Shown: positions 46,646 through 56,608 of the stretch, piece by piece | Numbering within the stretch: position 1 is the first letter of the stretch | Layout: each line of letters begins with the position of its first letter | NCBI GenBank assembly: GCA_029449245.1 | Contig: JANATF010000020.1 | Coordinates: 124,001 to 188,000 of the forward strand | Reading direction: 5' to 3' | DNA length: 64,000 bases | DNA from: Mortierella alpina | Lineage: Eukaryota; Mortierellomycota; Mortierellomycetes; Mortierellales; Mortierellaceae | Position numbers and translations under genes: made by a program | Notes under the pieces: generated by a model | Told to the model about the DNA's origin: nothing | The model's database searches: none | Seen by the model: only the letters and a program-made list of their open reading frames with translations

Positions 46646-47885
46646 AAAAAAAAGAGGAAACAGTTTTGTACTGCACACACTCCTCAAGTCAAGCAAACGC
46701 TACCCATAGTCCAAAAAGGAAGCTCGGACAATGCGGACGGAAGAGAGGTATCGCGTGAGTGCTGTAGAGTATCTCTCGTTCCCTTCTTCTGCACTACTTT
46801 CTTCCTTTCTCTCTCCACTCCAGAAAAAAAAACAATATCCTGTACATATGAATGCTCTTCAGACGAAACGCACAAAAGCAAAAAAAAAAAAAAAAAGTCC
46901 TCTCGATTCTTTTCTGTCCTTGCAGCTAGCAGTAGTAGACAACTAGAGATGTGAACTACCTTCAGAAATGAGCACTGCGGTCGGTTTTGCTGAATAAATA
47001 CGTTGTATAAAGTCATGAACGTTCAAAGCTCGGAGTTTCCTGAAAGTTTTTTCCCCACATTTCGGTCTTTTCATCCACCTCTTTGAATATTTTTTCTTTT
47101 TCTTTGTTGCGCCAGGCTACAGAGTACGGGCGCTCTTTAAGTTTTGATCATGCGAACACAAACAAGTACTGTACACATAATGCAGCACGAGAAGAAAAAA
47201 AAGTGTACGCAAGCGAATAAAGTCAGGGCAAAACCACCATCTCAACCCAGTCTATCGGTCCAATGGTAGCGCTACAACGACAGGGACCAAACAACGACAA
47301 CGGCTCTGGCAAAACACGAAGGCCCTTGTGGTCAATCGGTGAAGGTGGCCAATAAGTGGAGAATGGGTCTTTGCTTGATATAAGGATGGTGTGCGCGTGC
47401 TCTCAGTCCCTCTCATCTTTGTAACCTGGGGCTCCGGCCTGTGATTTTTCCTCCCTTTGTGCTTCCCACTTCGCGAACCGAGCGCAAGGTGGGAAAGATG
47501 GGATCATGTAGTACAGACTGCCGTTCAGCTTATCATGACGGATAGTTCATGCTAGCACCGGCAACCCAAGACCGCGCATGAACATGAGGAACTACTCGTG
47601 CTAATGAGGCTACTGAGTGAGCGTGCGTACAGGGCGCAGGAAATATTTCACACATCGATGTCTCCTTGGCAGAAAAAAAATGACTGGGCACCCTGTTCTT
47701 TCATTCATATGTAAAAACCTTCGCGTTACGGTCCCTTTGTAGGATAGGCCACGCTTCCTGAACTCCTCACAGTAGGACCATGTTGATGCTCTTGGTGTTT
47801 TTTTTTGCACGATATGGAATCACAATGCTTTAATTCTTAATTTTTTTTCTTCGTAAAACAAAGTCGAAAAAGACATCAAGGACAT
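46646..47885. other. Convergent intergenic region (NDUFA4-like / eL14)
   Basis: 1.24 kb with A-rich tracts (46650, 46820, 46880, 47190). No exon set supported. A tRNA-like D-arm string (TCGGTCCAATGGTAGCGC, about 47255) has no matching B box or acceptor stem. Otherwise nothing recognised. Confidence 0.45.
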
Positions 47886-49329
47886 TTAAGCCTTGGTGGC
47901 CTTGACAGCCTTGTTGACGATCTCGCGACGGAGCTTCTTGTACTTCTGGAGCTTGAAGCGGTCAAAGTCAGTGTTGGCAGCACGCTGGGCACGGGAAGCG
48001 ATCTTCTTGGCCCACGAGGTCTTGGCCCAGGAGGCAGCGAGGTCCTGCTTCTCAATGGCAGCCTTGAGGACAGACTGGCCAGCGTTGCGGGGAACCTTGA
48101 CAACCAAGGGGGTCAAGGTCAAGCGACGGAAAGCGTAGGCACCGCGGGCAATGCCGGTGGTGGGACCCTCGACGAGAGCCTATGAAATTGATATTCATGA
48201 GCGAAGAGTCGTAGAAAAAGGTGTGTTAGGAAGGAACAGTATACAAAACTCGCACTGAGAGGTGATAGGATGGGCTGAGTGTTCCAGGTCGAAGGTTGCA
48301 GCTGTTGCGCCCAGAAGTTGCTAGCAGTCCAAGCGGCGTTGTAGGTATCAAAGGATAGCGATAGTGCCTACCACACGACAAAAGTGTGATCGCCTCCTTA
48401 AGACTGTTTTCGAGGTTCAGATTGATCAGGTCCCGTCCATGTCTGCAATCGGTGTAGACCTTGCTCCTGCCATGCATCGCCAATCACCAATCCTTTCCAG
48501 ATTTGCTTCCTTGACACGATCCTGTTGCTTTTCTGCTACTATGCTTCGCCAGCCGCTGTTCGTGCAAAGAAAGCCCTTCAATTTGCTCCGTCCCTGCTGA
48601 CAATTCCTGAATATAGGACATATAGACGGCGAGAGATATAGGTTCACATACGCGGTTGTGGTCAATGATATCGACAATGACGGCGAGCTTGCCGGCATCA
48701 GGGCCATAGTTGACCATGACAACACGGCCAACCTCAACGACACGCTGGAAAGTAGGAGTGCGCTACAAGGAAAGGGTAGAAAGAAGGTGCGGTTAGCACC
48801 TGTAGACCAAGAGCCACCGGAAAGTAGATGTGCGGGTCCTGTGAAGTTTTTCCTGAACAGCAAAGAGATGTTGCTTCCTTGATAGTTGTGCTGCTGCTGG
48901 CAAAACGACGGAACTAAAGTGGGTCGTGGTGTGCTTGGGCAAAGGCAGAAGTGTCTGATGCTTGGATCGCTGGTTCCCGGCCAGTGCTTCCGTCTCTGAT
49001 TTAACGATTGATTGGTTGATGAAAAACGAATGACCATCTCCTGCTGCGATTTGAATCCTGGCCTCGGGATTGACAGCGCGAGTCAGGGCGATTTGAGATT
49101 TGGTGGATCAAAGGTCCATCATGCAAAAGGCAGCTTCATCCCGTCCGTTGTGCATGCATCGGGTTTCCGCTGGAAGACACTGAAAAACCCCATCCTGAAT
49201 GGATGGGCGGTGCGATTCGTATTTTTGGTGCCTGCTGTTGCGTGCGAAGTGTCCTTGCGTCGATAGATGGATTGATCGATGGAGGATGGTCCTTGACGAT
49301 GCACGGATGGGCCCTTAATTCAATACCAT
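47886..49329 (-). CDS. RPL14: Cytosolic 60S ribosomal protein eL14
   Basis: Two coding exons are certain: 48762-48652 ([20 protein letters not shown] to IDHNR) and 48179-47886 ([20 protein letters not shown], continuing to [20 protein letters not shown] and the stop). Both introns are phase 0. eL14 has an SH3-like KOW core ([14 protein letters not shown]) and a basic C-terminal helix. The start codon is not in these exons. The best candidate is an ATG-only first exon at 49329-49327 followed by GTATTG, an arrangement known from fungal ribosomal-protein genes, which makes 135 residues. Another candidate is the ATG at 49035 followed by GTCATT. No snoRNA box set was seen in the introns. Confidence 0.9.
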
Positions 49330-49653
49330 TGTTAAAAATGATTGTTGCAAAGAGGAAGATCCAATCCGCCGCACACCCCCCGCCCAAATCATTAGCCTTG
49401 GGTGGCTTGTGACCTGCCGCCGCCAACCCGAACCAACGCAACTCCAGTTGCGTTCTCTCGTCCATTTGAACATATTACGCTGGCTCTTTTTATTTTACAA
49501 TCTCCCAAGGCCTTTGCTCTCCCTCAGAACCGATTAAAAAGAGGGGAGGGGTCTTGTATTCTCGGTCGTCTACGTGGTCGTCTACGGGTGAAGTCCTATT
49601 GCCGGCTGTCTAGGGAGCACACGGAAATCCGCGTTGTGCAATTCATACCAGAT
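49330..49653 (-). other. Spacer between the His-rich repeat gene and eL14
   Basis: 3' flank of the repeat-protein gene and promoter of eL14 (both minus strand). No exon found. Confidence 0.4.
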
Positions 49654-50823
49654 CTAGTTGGCATCGCAGGAGCGCTTCTCGTGCTTCTTGTGGGCAACCT
49701 TCTTGTGGTGATGGCTAGCAGCCTTGTGGTGAACAGCGCGCTTCTCGTGCTTCTTGTGGGCAACCTTCTTGTGGTGGTGGCTCGCAGCCTTCTTGTGGTG
49801 AACAGCGCGCTTCTCGTGCTTCTTGTGGGCAACCTTCTTGTGGTGGTGGCTCGCAGCCTTCTTGTGGTGAATAGCGCGCTTCTCATGCTTCTTGTGGGCA
49901 ACCTTCTTGTGGTGCGCATGCTGAGCGTGCTTCTGATGGTGCATATCACGCTTCTCGTGCTTCTTGTGGGCAACCTTCTTGTGATGGTGGCTCGCGGCCT
50001 TCTTCTGGTGCAAGGCGCGCTTCTCATGCTTCTTGCTCGCGGCCTGCTTCTTGTTAGCGTGCTGGATCTTCTTGCCTACAGCCTGCTTGTGGTTGTGCTC
50101 AACCCTCTTGTAGTGCACATCGTGCATGAGGTGCTTGCGGGGTGCCACGGCGCGCTTCGCATGCTTCTTGTTATGGGCAACCTTCTTGTGGTGAGACTTT
50201 GCAGTCGCCTTGTGGTGCTGCACAGCGCGCTTCTCATGCTTCTTGTGGGCAACCTTCTTGTGGTGCGCATGCTGAGCGTGCTTCTGATGGTGCACATCAC
50301 GCTTCTCGTGCTTCTTGTGGGCAACCTTCTTGTGGTGGTGGCTCGCCGCCTTCTTTGAGTGATGGTCAGCGACCTTCTTTGGGTGATGGTCAGCGACCTT
50401 CTTCTTGTGGGAGCTTGAAGACTTCTTCTTGTGCAACTGCAACTGCTCATCGTTCTGGTGGTCTACAACTTGAGCAGTTCCGCACGAGACCTTCTTGACC
50501 TCGGCAACCAGTGGTGCGGTGGCGCCGGCCACAGGGGCAACGGGGGCAACGGGGGCAACGGTATCAACAGCAGCTGCGGGCTTAACCACGGGAGCTGCAG
50601 CAATGGGGGCTGCAGCAATTGGGGCATTGGCAGGGACGATCAAGGACTCCTGAAGATCACGTCGCTGCTTCTTGGAAGCGCTCTTATGGTGATGAGAGTG
50701 AACGCTCTTGTGGTTGTTCTTGGCAGCACGGGGCTCAAGACGGAAGGGAGCCTGCTGGGCATCAGCGCTGGCAATGGCACCGACGAGGGCAGTAGCCAGG
50801 AGAACGGAGAGGATGAAACGCAT
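49654..50823 (-). CDS. Secreted His/Lys-rich repeat precursor with Kex2-type sites
   Basis: One exon, 389 residues, ATG at 50823. MRFILSVLLATALVGAIASA is a clear signal peptide. A Pro/Ala/Val-rich pro-region (with PIAAAPIAAAPVV) and an isolated CG-containing stretch lie at residues 75-145. From about 150 to the end the protein is tandem repeats of 22-25 residues, such as AVHHKKAASHHHKKVAHK followed by KHEKR. At least eight units end in HEKR, one in HAKR and one in HYKR; these are Kex2/furin-type dibasic sites, usually followed by Ala-Val/Ile/Leu or Asp. Cleavage would release several near-identical cationic His-rich peptides, as in fungal Kex2-processed repeat proteins. Function is not known; metal binding, antimicrobial activity or wall adhesion fit the composition. 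The precursor architecture is visible; processing is inference. Confidence 0.82.
   Translation of the reverse strand: MRFILSVLLATALVGAIASADAQQAPFRLEPRAAKNNHKSVHSHHHKSASKKQRRDLQESLIVPANAPIAAAPIAAAPVVKPAAAVDTVAPVAPVAPVAGATAPLVAEVKKVSCGTAQVVDHQNDEQLQLHKKKSSSSHKKKVADHHPKKVADHHSKKAASHHHKKVAHKKHEKRDVHHQKHAQHAHHKKVAHKKHEKRAVQHHKATAKSHHKKVAHNKKHAKRAVAPRKHLMHDVHYKRVEHNHKQAVGKKIQHANKKQAASKKHEKRALHQKKAASHHHKKVAHKKHEKRDMHHQKHAQHAHHKKVAHKKHEKRAIHHKKAASHHHKKVAHKKHEKRAVHHKKAASHHHKKVAHKKHEKRAVHHKAASHHHKKVAHKKHEKRSCDAN
49668..50395 (-). repeat. Tandem 66-75 bp coding repeat
   Basis: DNA-level tandem repeats coding the His/Lys units. The 3' copies (49668-49980) are nearly identical, including synonymous positions, while the middle (50000-50220) is degenerate. 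This suggests recent expansion or homogenisation at the 3' end. Confidence 0.9.
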
Positions 50824-51542
50824 TGCAGGGTATACACTATTTTTTTTTAGAAGTATCGGCGTTGAGCTGAGGGGTGAGAAATGAAAAGCAAAAAGAGAGA
50901 AAAGTCTTGCTAGGTAGAAGGACGCTAGCATTTATACACCCTCAATACAACCAAAGAATGAGGCCGCAAGGCCCTACGAGATCTATACAGATATGCTGCA
51001 TGCAGCTTGGTCTGCCACCTCAGCGAGAGGAGGAATCTTTTTCTCTCTCGCGCGCGCGTGCGAGAGCGAGGGAAGAACATACCGAAATGCAAAAGTGGTG
51101 AATACAGCGAGGTTGCATGGGCCACATTGGAATAACTGCAAGAGACTTCAGATAGATCGTTTCTCCTCCCATACCTTCATTTCGCCCCCCACCACCACCC
51201 TCCTCGCTGAACGGGAAAAGGGAAAAAAGGGAATCGTGCTCAAAGTAAGCAAAAATCCAAAAGAAAAAATCCATCTTCCTGATTCCCAATCGTGCCGTGA
51301 AAAAAAAAAAGACTGGATCATTACCACATTCACACGCAGCCTCGCAGATCGAGATAGGGATTGTCAATACATTCCTAGCGACTGCACTCTTCCATTTTCC
51401 GAACAATCCCCACACTTCACAAAGCGAGGATCGTACATGACCACAGCACTCCACGCGTCTATGGTCCTCTCTTTACTTTCACCAGAACATTACTGGTACC
51501 AGTTGTTAGGTCTTTTTTAATATATATTTTTTTACATAAAGT
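50824..51542. other. Promoter region of the His-rich repeat gene and 3' flank of KCH
   Basis: No exon recognised. It contains a TATA box (50931-50936), a (CG)n-like TCTCGCGCGCGCG at 51045-51058, and A-tracts near 51300. Confidence 0.45.
50931..50936 (-). promoter_or_regulatory. TATA box of the His-rich repeat gene
   Basis: TATAAA (context GGTGTATAAATGC) on the minus strand, 108 bp before the ATG at 50823. Clean TATA box at a usual distance. Confidence 0.6.
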
Positions 51543-54386
51543 CTAGTTGTATGGGCGATGGGGGTGGTGGTGTGGTGGTGGTGGCCCTTGCTGGTATCGT
51601 CCACGCTGCTGATCCGCGTAACTGTGACCACTCACAACACTACCACCTACCACGCTGCCACCAACAACACTTCCTCCGGGGTTGTGTCCCACTCCACCGC
51701 CCAGCCCTGTGACCACAGGACCCTGGTAGCCGCCGTAGGGCCCTGGCGGGCCACGATTGCCACCCATGTCCGTCATCATCACCGTGTCAGCATACTTGTT
51801 GCCATTGCCAAGGCCAGCCTCTCGTGACAATACCTGTCCGTGCTGTAGTGGATGTGGTTTGCGTGCATGTGGTGGTCCATATCCGCCAACAACGCTGCCT
51901 TGATTCGAGCCACTCAAAACCGTACTGGTGTCTGATGGTTGCCGTCTGTGCTGCTGATGGTGCATCTGTGGTTTAGGCGCATATTGTGAGCCCATATATC
52001 CGCCTCCTGCACTGTAGGCATCGCTCACCTCACTCTGATCGTCTGCAAAATCGTAATGCTGGTCTTGCCGACGGATGTTGCGATTGTGGTAATGTTGTGC
52101 ATGGTTGTCCTGTCTCAAGGGTCGAGTGTCAGTATCATCGTCCATGGACGGGGTATAGGGTCTGGGCGCAGGTGAATATGGGCGCGCGGGCTGCTGAGGA
52201 TACTGGCGACGATAAGGGTCATTGGGAGTGGGCATTGCCTTTCGAAGAGCCGGGGATCCCATGTAGGGCGACTGAGCTGCAAGTCGAGGTGTACCTCCTG
52301 GAGTTGGTGGGTTCCTTCCTCCTTCCTCAATCAATCCAATATTTGGCAACGTTGGTTTCTGGAGTGGGGTCTCGCCTCCTTTGCCGTTTTTCTGATTCTT
52401 AGTTGCCTCCTGAGCACGCTGCTTGGCCTTCTTCTTGACAATCTCGTCAATTCTGCAAGATAAACGAATGGGCACGAGTATTAGTTTCATATTAATGAGT
52501 GGCATGGGAAGATGAACGGGGCAAATTCTTACCGCTTATCGATCTTATGACAACAGAACTCCTTCAGGTTTCCTTGGATCTGGATCACCAGAGGAATGTA
52601 TAAGACAACTGCGACGATCATCAGGAGCACAGAGATGACCCACAGCGTGAGCGTGAATATCATCAAGGTGATGGTGACCTTGGTCAGAGCAGGAAAGTCG
52701 TAGTTCCAGATCATGATGCCGTGTGTAGTACTCTGTGTCTTGTAGACCTGGATGAGAATAATCCCATTGATAACCTGTCTTGGTCCGTCTGCGAACATAA
52801 GCCGTTTCCAACCTATGGTCGCCACAATGAGATTATGCAGGAATGTAAGCCCGAGATACTCAGAAATGATATGGTTTTCGCCTTCGACCTGAGCTGCGTC
52901 CTGCATGGGTTTGTCATCATAGATCTTACCTCTGAAAGTGAAGAAGCAAAAGAATGCAATCTCATCAATCGTCTTTTTGGAATTATGAATCCTTTGAAAG
53001 AGACAAAAATGAGCATAGCTCTTGATGGCGTAGTATCGGTAGGCAATCATGCTTGTGAACGCGTAACTGATGTCACGACTCGCGACAATGGCCGCAGCTT
53101 TCTTCATGTCCCATGCCAGCAGGATGAACGAGAGAATAATACAGGCAGCAAAAACCCACTGATTGAGCACGAAATAGAATGTGCAAAAATATGCGATGGT
53201 GAGCAAAAGCACAAACACATGGGTGGGCTACCGCATCTCTTAAACCTCCATCCTTACCATGTAAACATCAAACGAGATTTTGACATCTAAACACCAAGAG
53301 CCATGGGAAAGGGTCAGCATTCAATCCAGTGTTCTGCGTTCTCTGGCATCTTTGCAACTGCGCCATACCGCCATATTTGATCTGTCCGTTTGAAACGCCT
53401 AGGCTTGAGGTCCATGTCTTTGACACCAACAAATTGACGGCCGTCCTACAAACAGAGAGGGGTCAAGACAATCGGCGTCATTACTCAGGGCGAGGTACTG
53501 CGTTAGTGTGGAGGATGGTCTCAGTCGAATACCCCTGTTTGCACATACCACAAATCGGCACAGTAAATCAGGATGCCCTTGATGACGATCGCAAACACGA
53601 GCGAGTACTTGAACTTTCGCCAGGGCGAGTCGTCGACGTAGTCCTCGACATCAATGAAGTCGAACTTGTGGTCCTGAACCTTCTGTCTTCTCCAATCGGC
53701 TATTATGGAAATTGAAAGTTTATGCGAATGAGCACCATGCTGTCTTCAGATATAGACCTTTTCGAATGAGTGATGTGTTTTCATGATTCGCAGCACGAAG
53801 GGACGCGTTGGACGAAGCAGGGTAAATAATGTGGAGCGAGACGGGGGGTCCTCAAGGAGAAGATTTCAAGGCCAAGCAGCAGGACAGCGAAGCGAGAAGC
53901 TGCTGATAAGCAGGTGGCGAGATGGTGTTGTGCAAGTTTTTTTTTTTTCGTCCAGCAAAGCTAGAGCACTCGTCCATGGCCCATGTTTATAAATAACTTT
54001 TTTTTTTGGTCCCTTCTGGCTTGATCCAAAGCCCAAAATTAGATTACAGCAAGCGGTGCCTCAGTCTCATCGCTCACCCGTCCCTCCACTGCCCATATCC
54101 GTTTTCAACAATCTTCAGAAAGGGGCATGAATTAAGGACAACGGAAAAGGCGGCCCATCCTCTAGTCCGCGGGTTACCAAGGAGAGGTGTTTTTGCCGGG
54201 GGAGGGTAGACTGTGCTTCCGCAAAGCAAGCTCCATGAAATCCACTGTTCATGAAATTCCAAGTTGATATGGCGCACAAAGGAAAATAAAGATGAAAGGA
54301 TGGTCGAGGAGCAGTATCTGCTCGGGAAAACCTCCTGAAGTCCTGAAAGTGAATCCTGATGGCTGCTACTTACTTGAGGCTGACAT
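51543..54386 (-). CDS. KCH1: KCH-family fungal potassium channel/transporter
   Basis: Seven exons (54386-54374, 53699-53549, 53445-53369, 53286-53258, 53227-52930, 52812-52533, 52452-51543) give 585 residues. Yeast Kch1/Kch2 mediate low-affinity K+ uptake and activate the high-affinity Ca2+ system during pheromone and ER stress. Visible family blocks: DHKFDFIDVEDYVDDSPWRK at the N-terminus, several membrane spans (FVLLLTIAYFCTFYFVLNQW, VFAACIILSFILLAWDMKKA), the signature GWKRLMFADGPRQVINGI, and a last span pair ending IPLVIQIQGNLKEFCCHKID. The about 300-residue tail is Pro/Gly/His-rich and disordered. The first exon is 13 nt. The intron 52929-52813 is 117 nt with no in-frame stop, so a retained-intron product is possible. 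Confidence 0.88.
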
Positions 54387-54431
54387 GGTGTGGTTTTTTT
54401 AAAAATGAGAAATGCTGTAAAGTCTATCGCC

Positions 54432-54437
54432 TGTTGC

Positions 54438-54489
<52 letters not shown>

Positions 54490-54490
54490 G
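54432..54490. repeat. (GTT)n microsatellite upstream of KCH
   Basis: About eighteen GTT units ending 104 bp upstream of the KCH ATG, probably in its leader or promoter (CAA repeats in the transcript). Confidence 0.92.
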
Positions 54491-56422
54491 ATGCAGGGAA
54501 AGAGGCGCCGATTGAAACGCGTCGTGAGCTAGGCACGAATGTGTAGAATGTATGTTTGATGTGAATGCTGAAGGAGGATCGGAAGAATGCAAGGGCGGAG
54601 GGCAGATCTAGCGGCTTGCGAGGCAATGGGGCATGAAAGAGTGTCCAGACAATGGGGGTAAGGGGGTGGTGGGTGGACGGGGTGAGGATTCAGACGCGGA
54701 TTCTCCAATTCCACCCAACGGAGGAATCAAGAGCGGCGAGGGACTGGGGTGCGTGCGCGTGCCAGCGTGGGTGGTGAGCGAGAGAGAGGGGGGAAGAGAG
54801 GACGAGAGAGAGGATCAGAGAGACGTGGCCGAGTAATGAAGGGCAAGGCCAATGGCGGACAGGATGGATGGGGTGGAGCGAGACAAAAGGAATGTGCAAC
54901 GAGAAAGAGCAAGAGAGAGAGAGGGAGAGAGAGAGAGAGACAGAGAGAGAGAGAAGCCTGAGACAGAGATATGAAAGCCAATAAGGCAGCTGGACACAGA
55001 GGAGGGAAGAAGGTTTTTTTTTAATTACGAGTGTCCCTGAGGAGCAGCAATATATTGCAAATTGATTGTGTCGAGGACCCGCTGCATATGGAAAAACCAC
55101 GTACACCTCGAGCTGCTTAGACGAGCAAGGAGCACACAGAGAGATCAGGTCCCTGCCCAGGACAAGCGGCTGTGTTGCACATGTGTGGTAGTCCATTGTC
55201 ACAAACCAGACTAAGAGTCTGCCTATCTTTCTTGGCCCGTCCTAGTCTATATATCCTCCTCGGAACTGCCTGCACAGCGCCATACTTGTACAGTCGTCTA
55301 TACCGGAGGGCTTGACAGCGAACCGCTCATCGTTGACGGCCAAAGGCACATGGACTGTGAAAATGACCTTGAGCTGGGGCAAGAACCATCGTACTGCGTT
55401 GCCAACATCAACCTACCAGCCAATGGCAGCATCCGCTCTAGGACTGTGCAGGTGGTATCTGTTTGTGCAGGGAGGGGTTCCTGGCATTTTACTCTTCAAA
55501 CGCCAGCACTGCCCCCTTCTCTATCTCCTAACGCGCGCACACAGACCCTATTGTCACCCCAAACCCTCGTACAACTGGCACACTAATTGGTACTACACAA
55601 GCAAGCCCAGAACGGACAAAGGGAGGTCACTTTGGTTACACCTCGTCTCCTTTGTACCCTTTTCTTTTGTGGCTCTCACCACTTCACGTCTCAAAAGATG
55701 GTCTCCTTGTTCCCCGTTATTTGAAGAAACAAACACTGGAAAGCAATCATGGTACGTGCCATGAATCTCGTCCCCTGCCCATACCTCTTATGGGTCTACC
55801 GAAAACAAGATACAACCCAGCATTATCAAGTCGCAGAGAGGACAGATCAAGAGTTTACTCTTGCTGAGAGGAAGTGACTCCTCCTTCGGCATGCGATCGG
55901 CATCACCATGCACTCGGGGCATTTGCAAGGTCTCCCTTTTCCTGTCGCCTCTGCCTTCACGAAACGGCGCCATAGAGCCTACAAAAACAATCATGCACCT
56001 CATATTCAATTTGTTATCCTTGCAACGGTCTGCATGTAACGGTTCTTGAATTATATCCTCGCGTTTCTTGAGACCCGGGGCTCCTTGATCGCGCTTATGC
56101 TCTTAAGATGCTATGATGAAGGCTCTGTCCCCCTTCTTTCTCTCCTTTCTCACCCCAATTGTACTCAGCAGTTAGAAGGCAGAGAGAGATCGAGAGAGAG
56201 AAAGAGAGAGAAAGAATGAAAAGAGTAAGCAAGGCATGAATATCGCACTAGCCTCCCGCTTTCATCTATCTCGGCTCAAACGGCAAGAATGGATCGGACA
56301 ACGACGAGACGCGCCGTGTTATATTTACATAACCTGCAGAGGGAGCACCTCCTGCCCGTCGCCCCAGAGGGCCCCCTTAGGAAAGGACAGCATCGCTCAA
56401 GCGGGGGCAGGCCTCCAGGAAG

Positions 56423-56429
56423 TATATAA
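56423..56429 (+). promoter_or_regulatory. TATA box of the Ser/Pro-rich gene
   Basis: TATATAA (context GGAAGTATATAACGTC) 180 bp before the ATG at 56609, followed by a pyrimidine-rich leader. Confidence 0.55.
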
Positions 56430-56608
56430 CGTCCATCCATTCCGCCCGCGTACTCGCCTCTTTTTGCAATCTCTTGTTACGCATTCCTCCCACCGCTGCT
56501 CCATTGTTCACCCGCTTGTCTCAGCACACGAGCAAGAAACAACAAGAGACCGTCTCTCGACACCCGCGCCTCGAAACCACACGCACCAAAGCAAAAGACA
56601 GTCGCATC

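Larger units (their letters stand above)
54387..56608. other. Divergent intergenic region (KCH / Ser-Pro-rich gene)
   Basis: 2.2 kb of promoter-type DNA. It has the GTT microsatellite, GA-rich tracts (54775-54960, 56180-56215) and, near the right end, a TATA box. Open frames here are low-complexity and could not be joined into a gene. Confidence 0.4.

Noticed and set aside
47250-47330. tRNA-like string TCGGTCCAATGGTAGCGC
   Set aside because: Resembles a D-arm, but no TTCGANTC B box or acceptor stem could be found downstream.
49402-50358. 318-residue + strand frame rich in LLVLLVGNLLVV repeats
   Set aside because: Exact antisense of the His/Lys repeat gene; the apparent membrane repeats are complements of its Lys/His codons.
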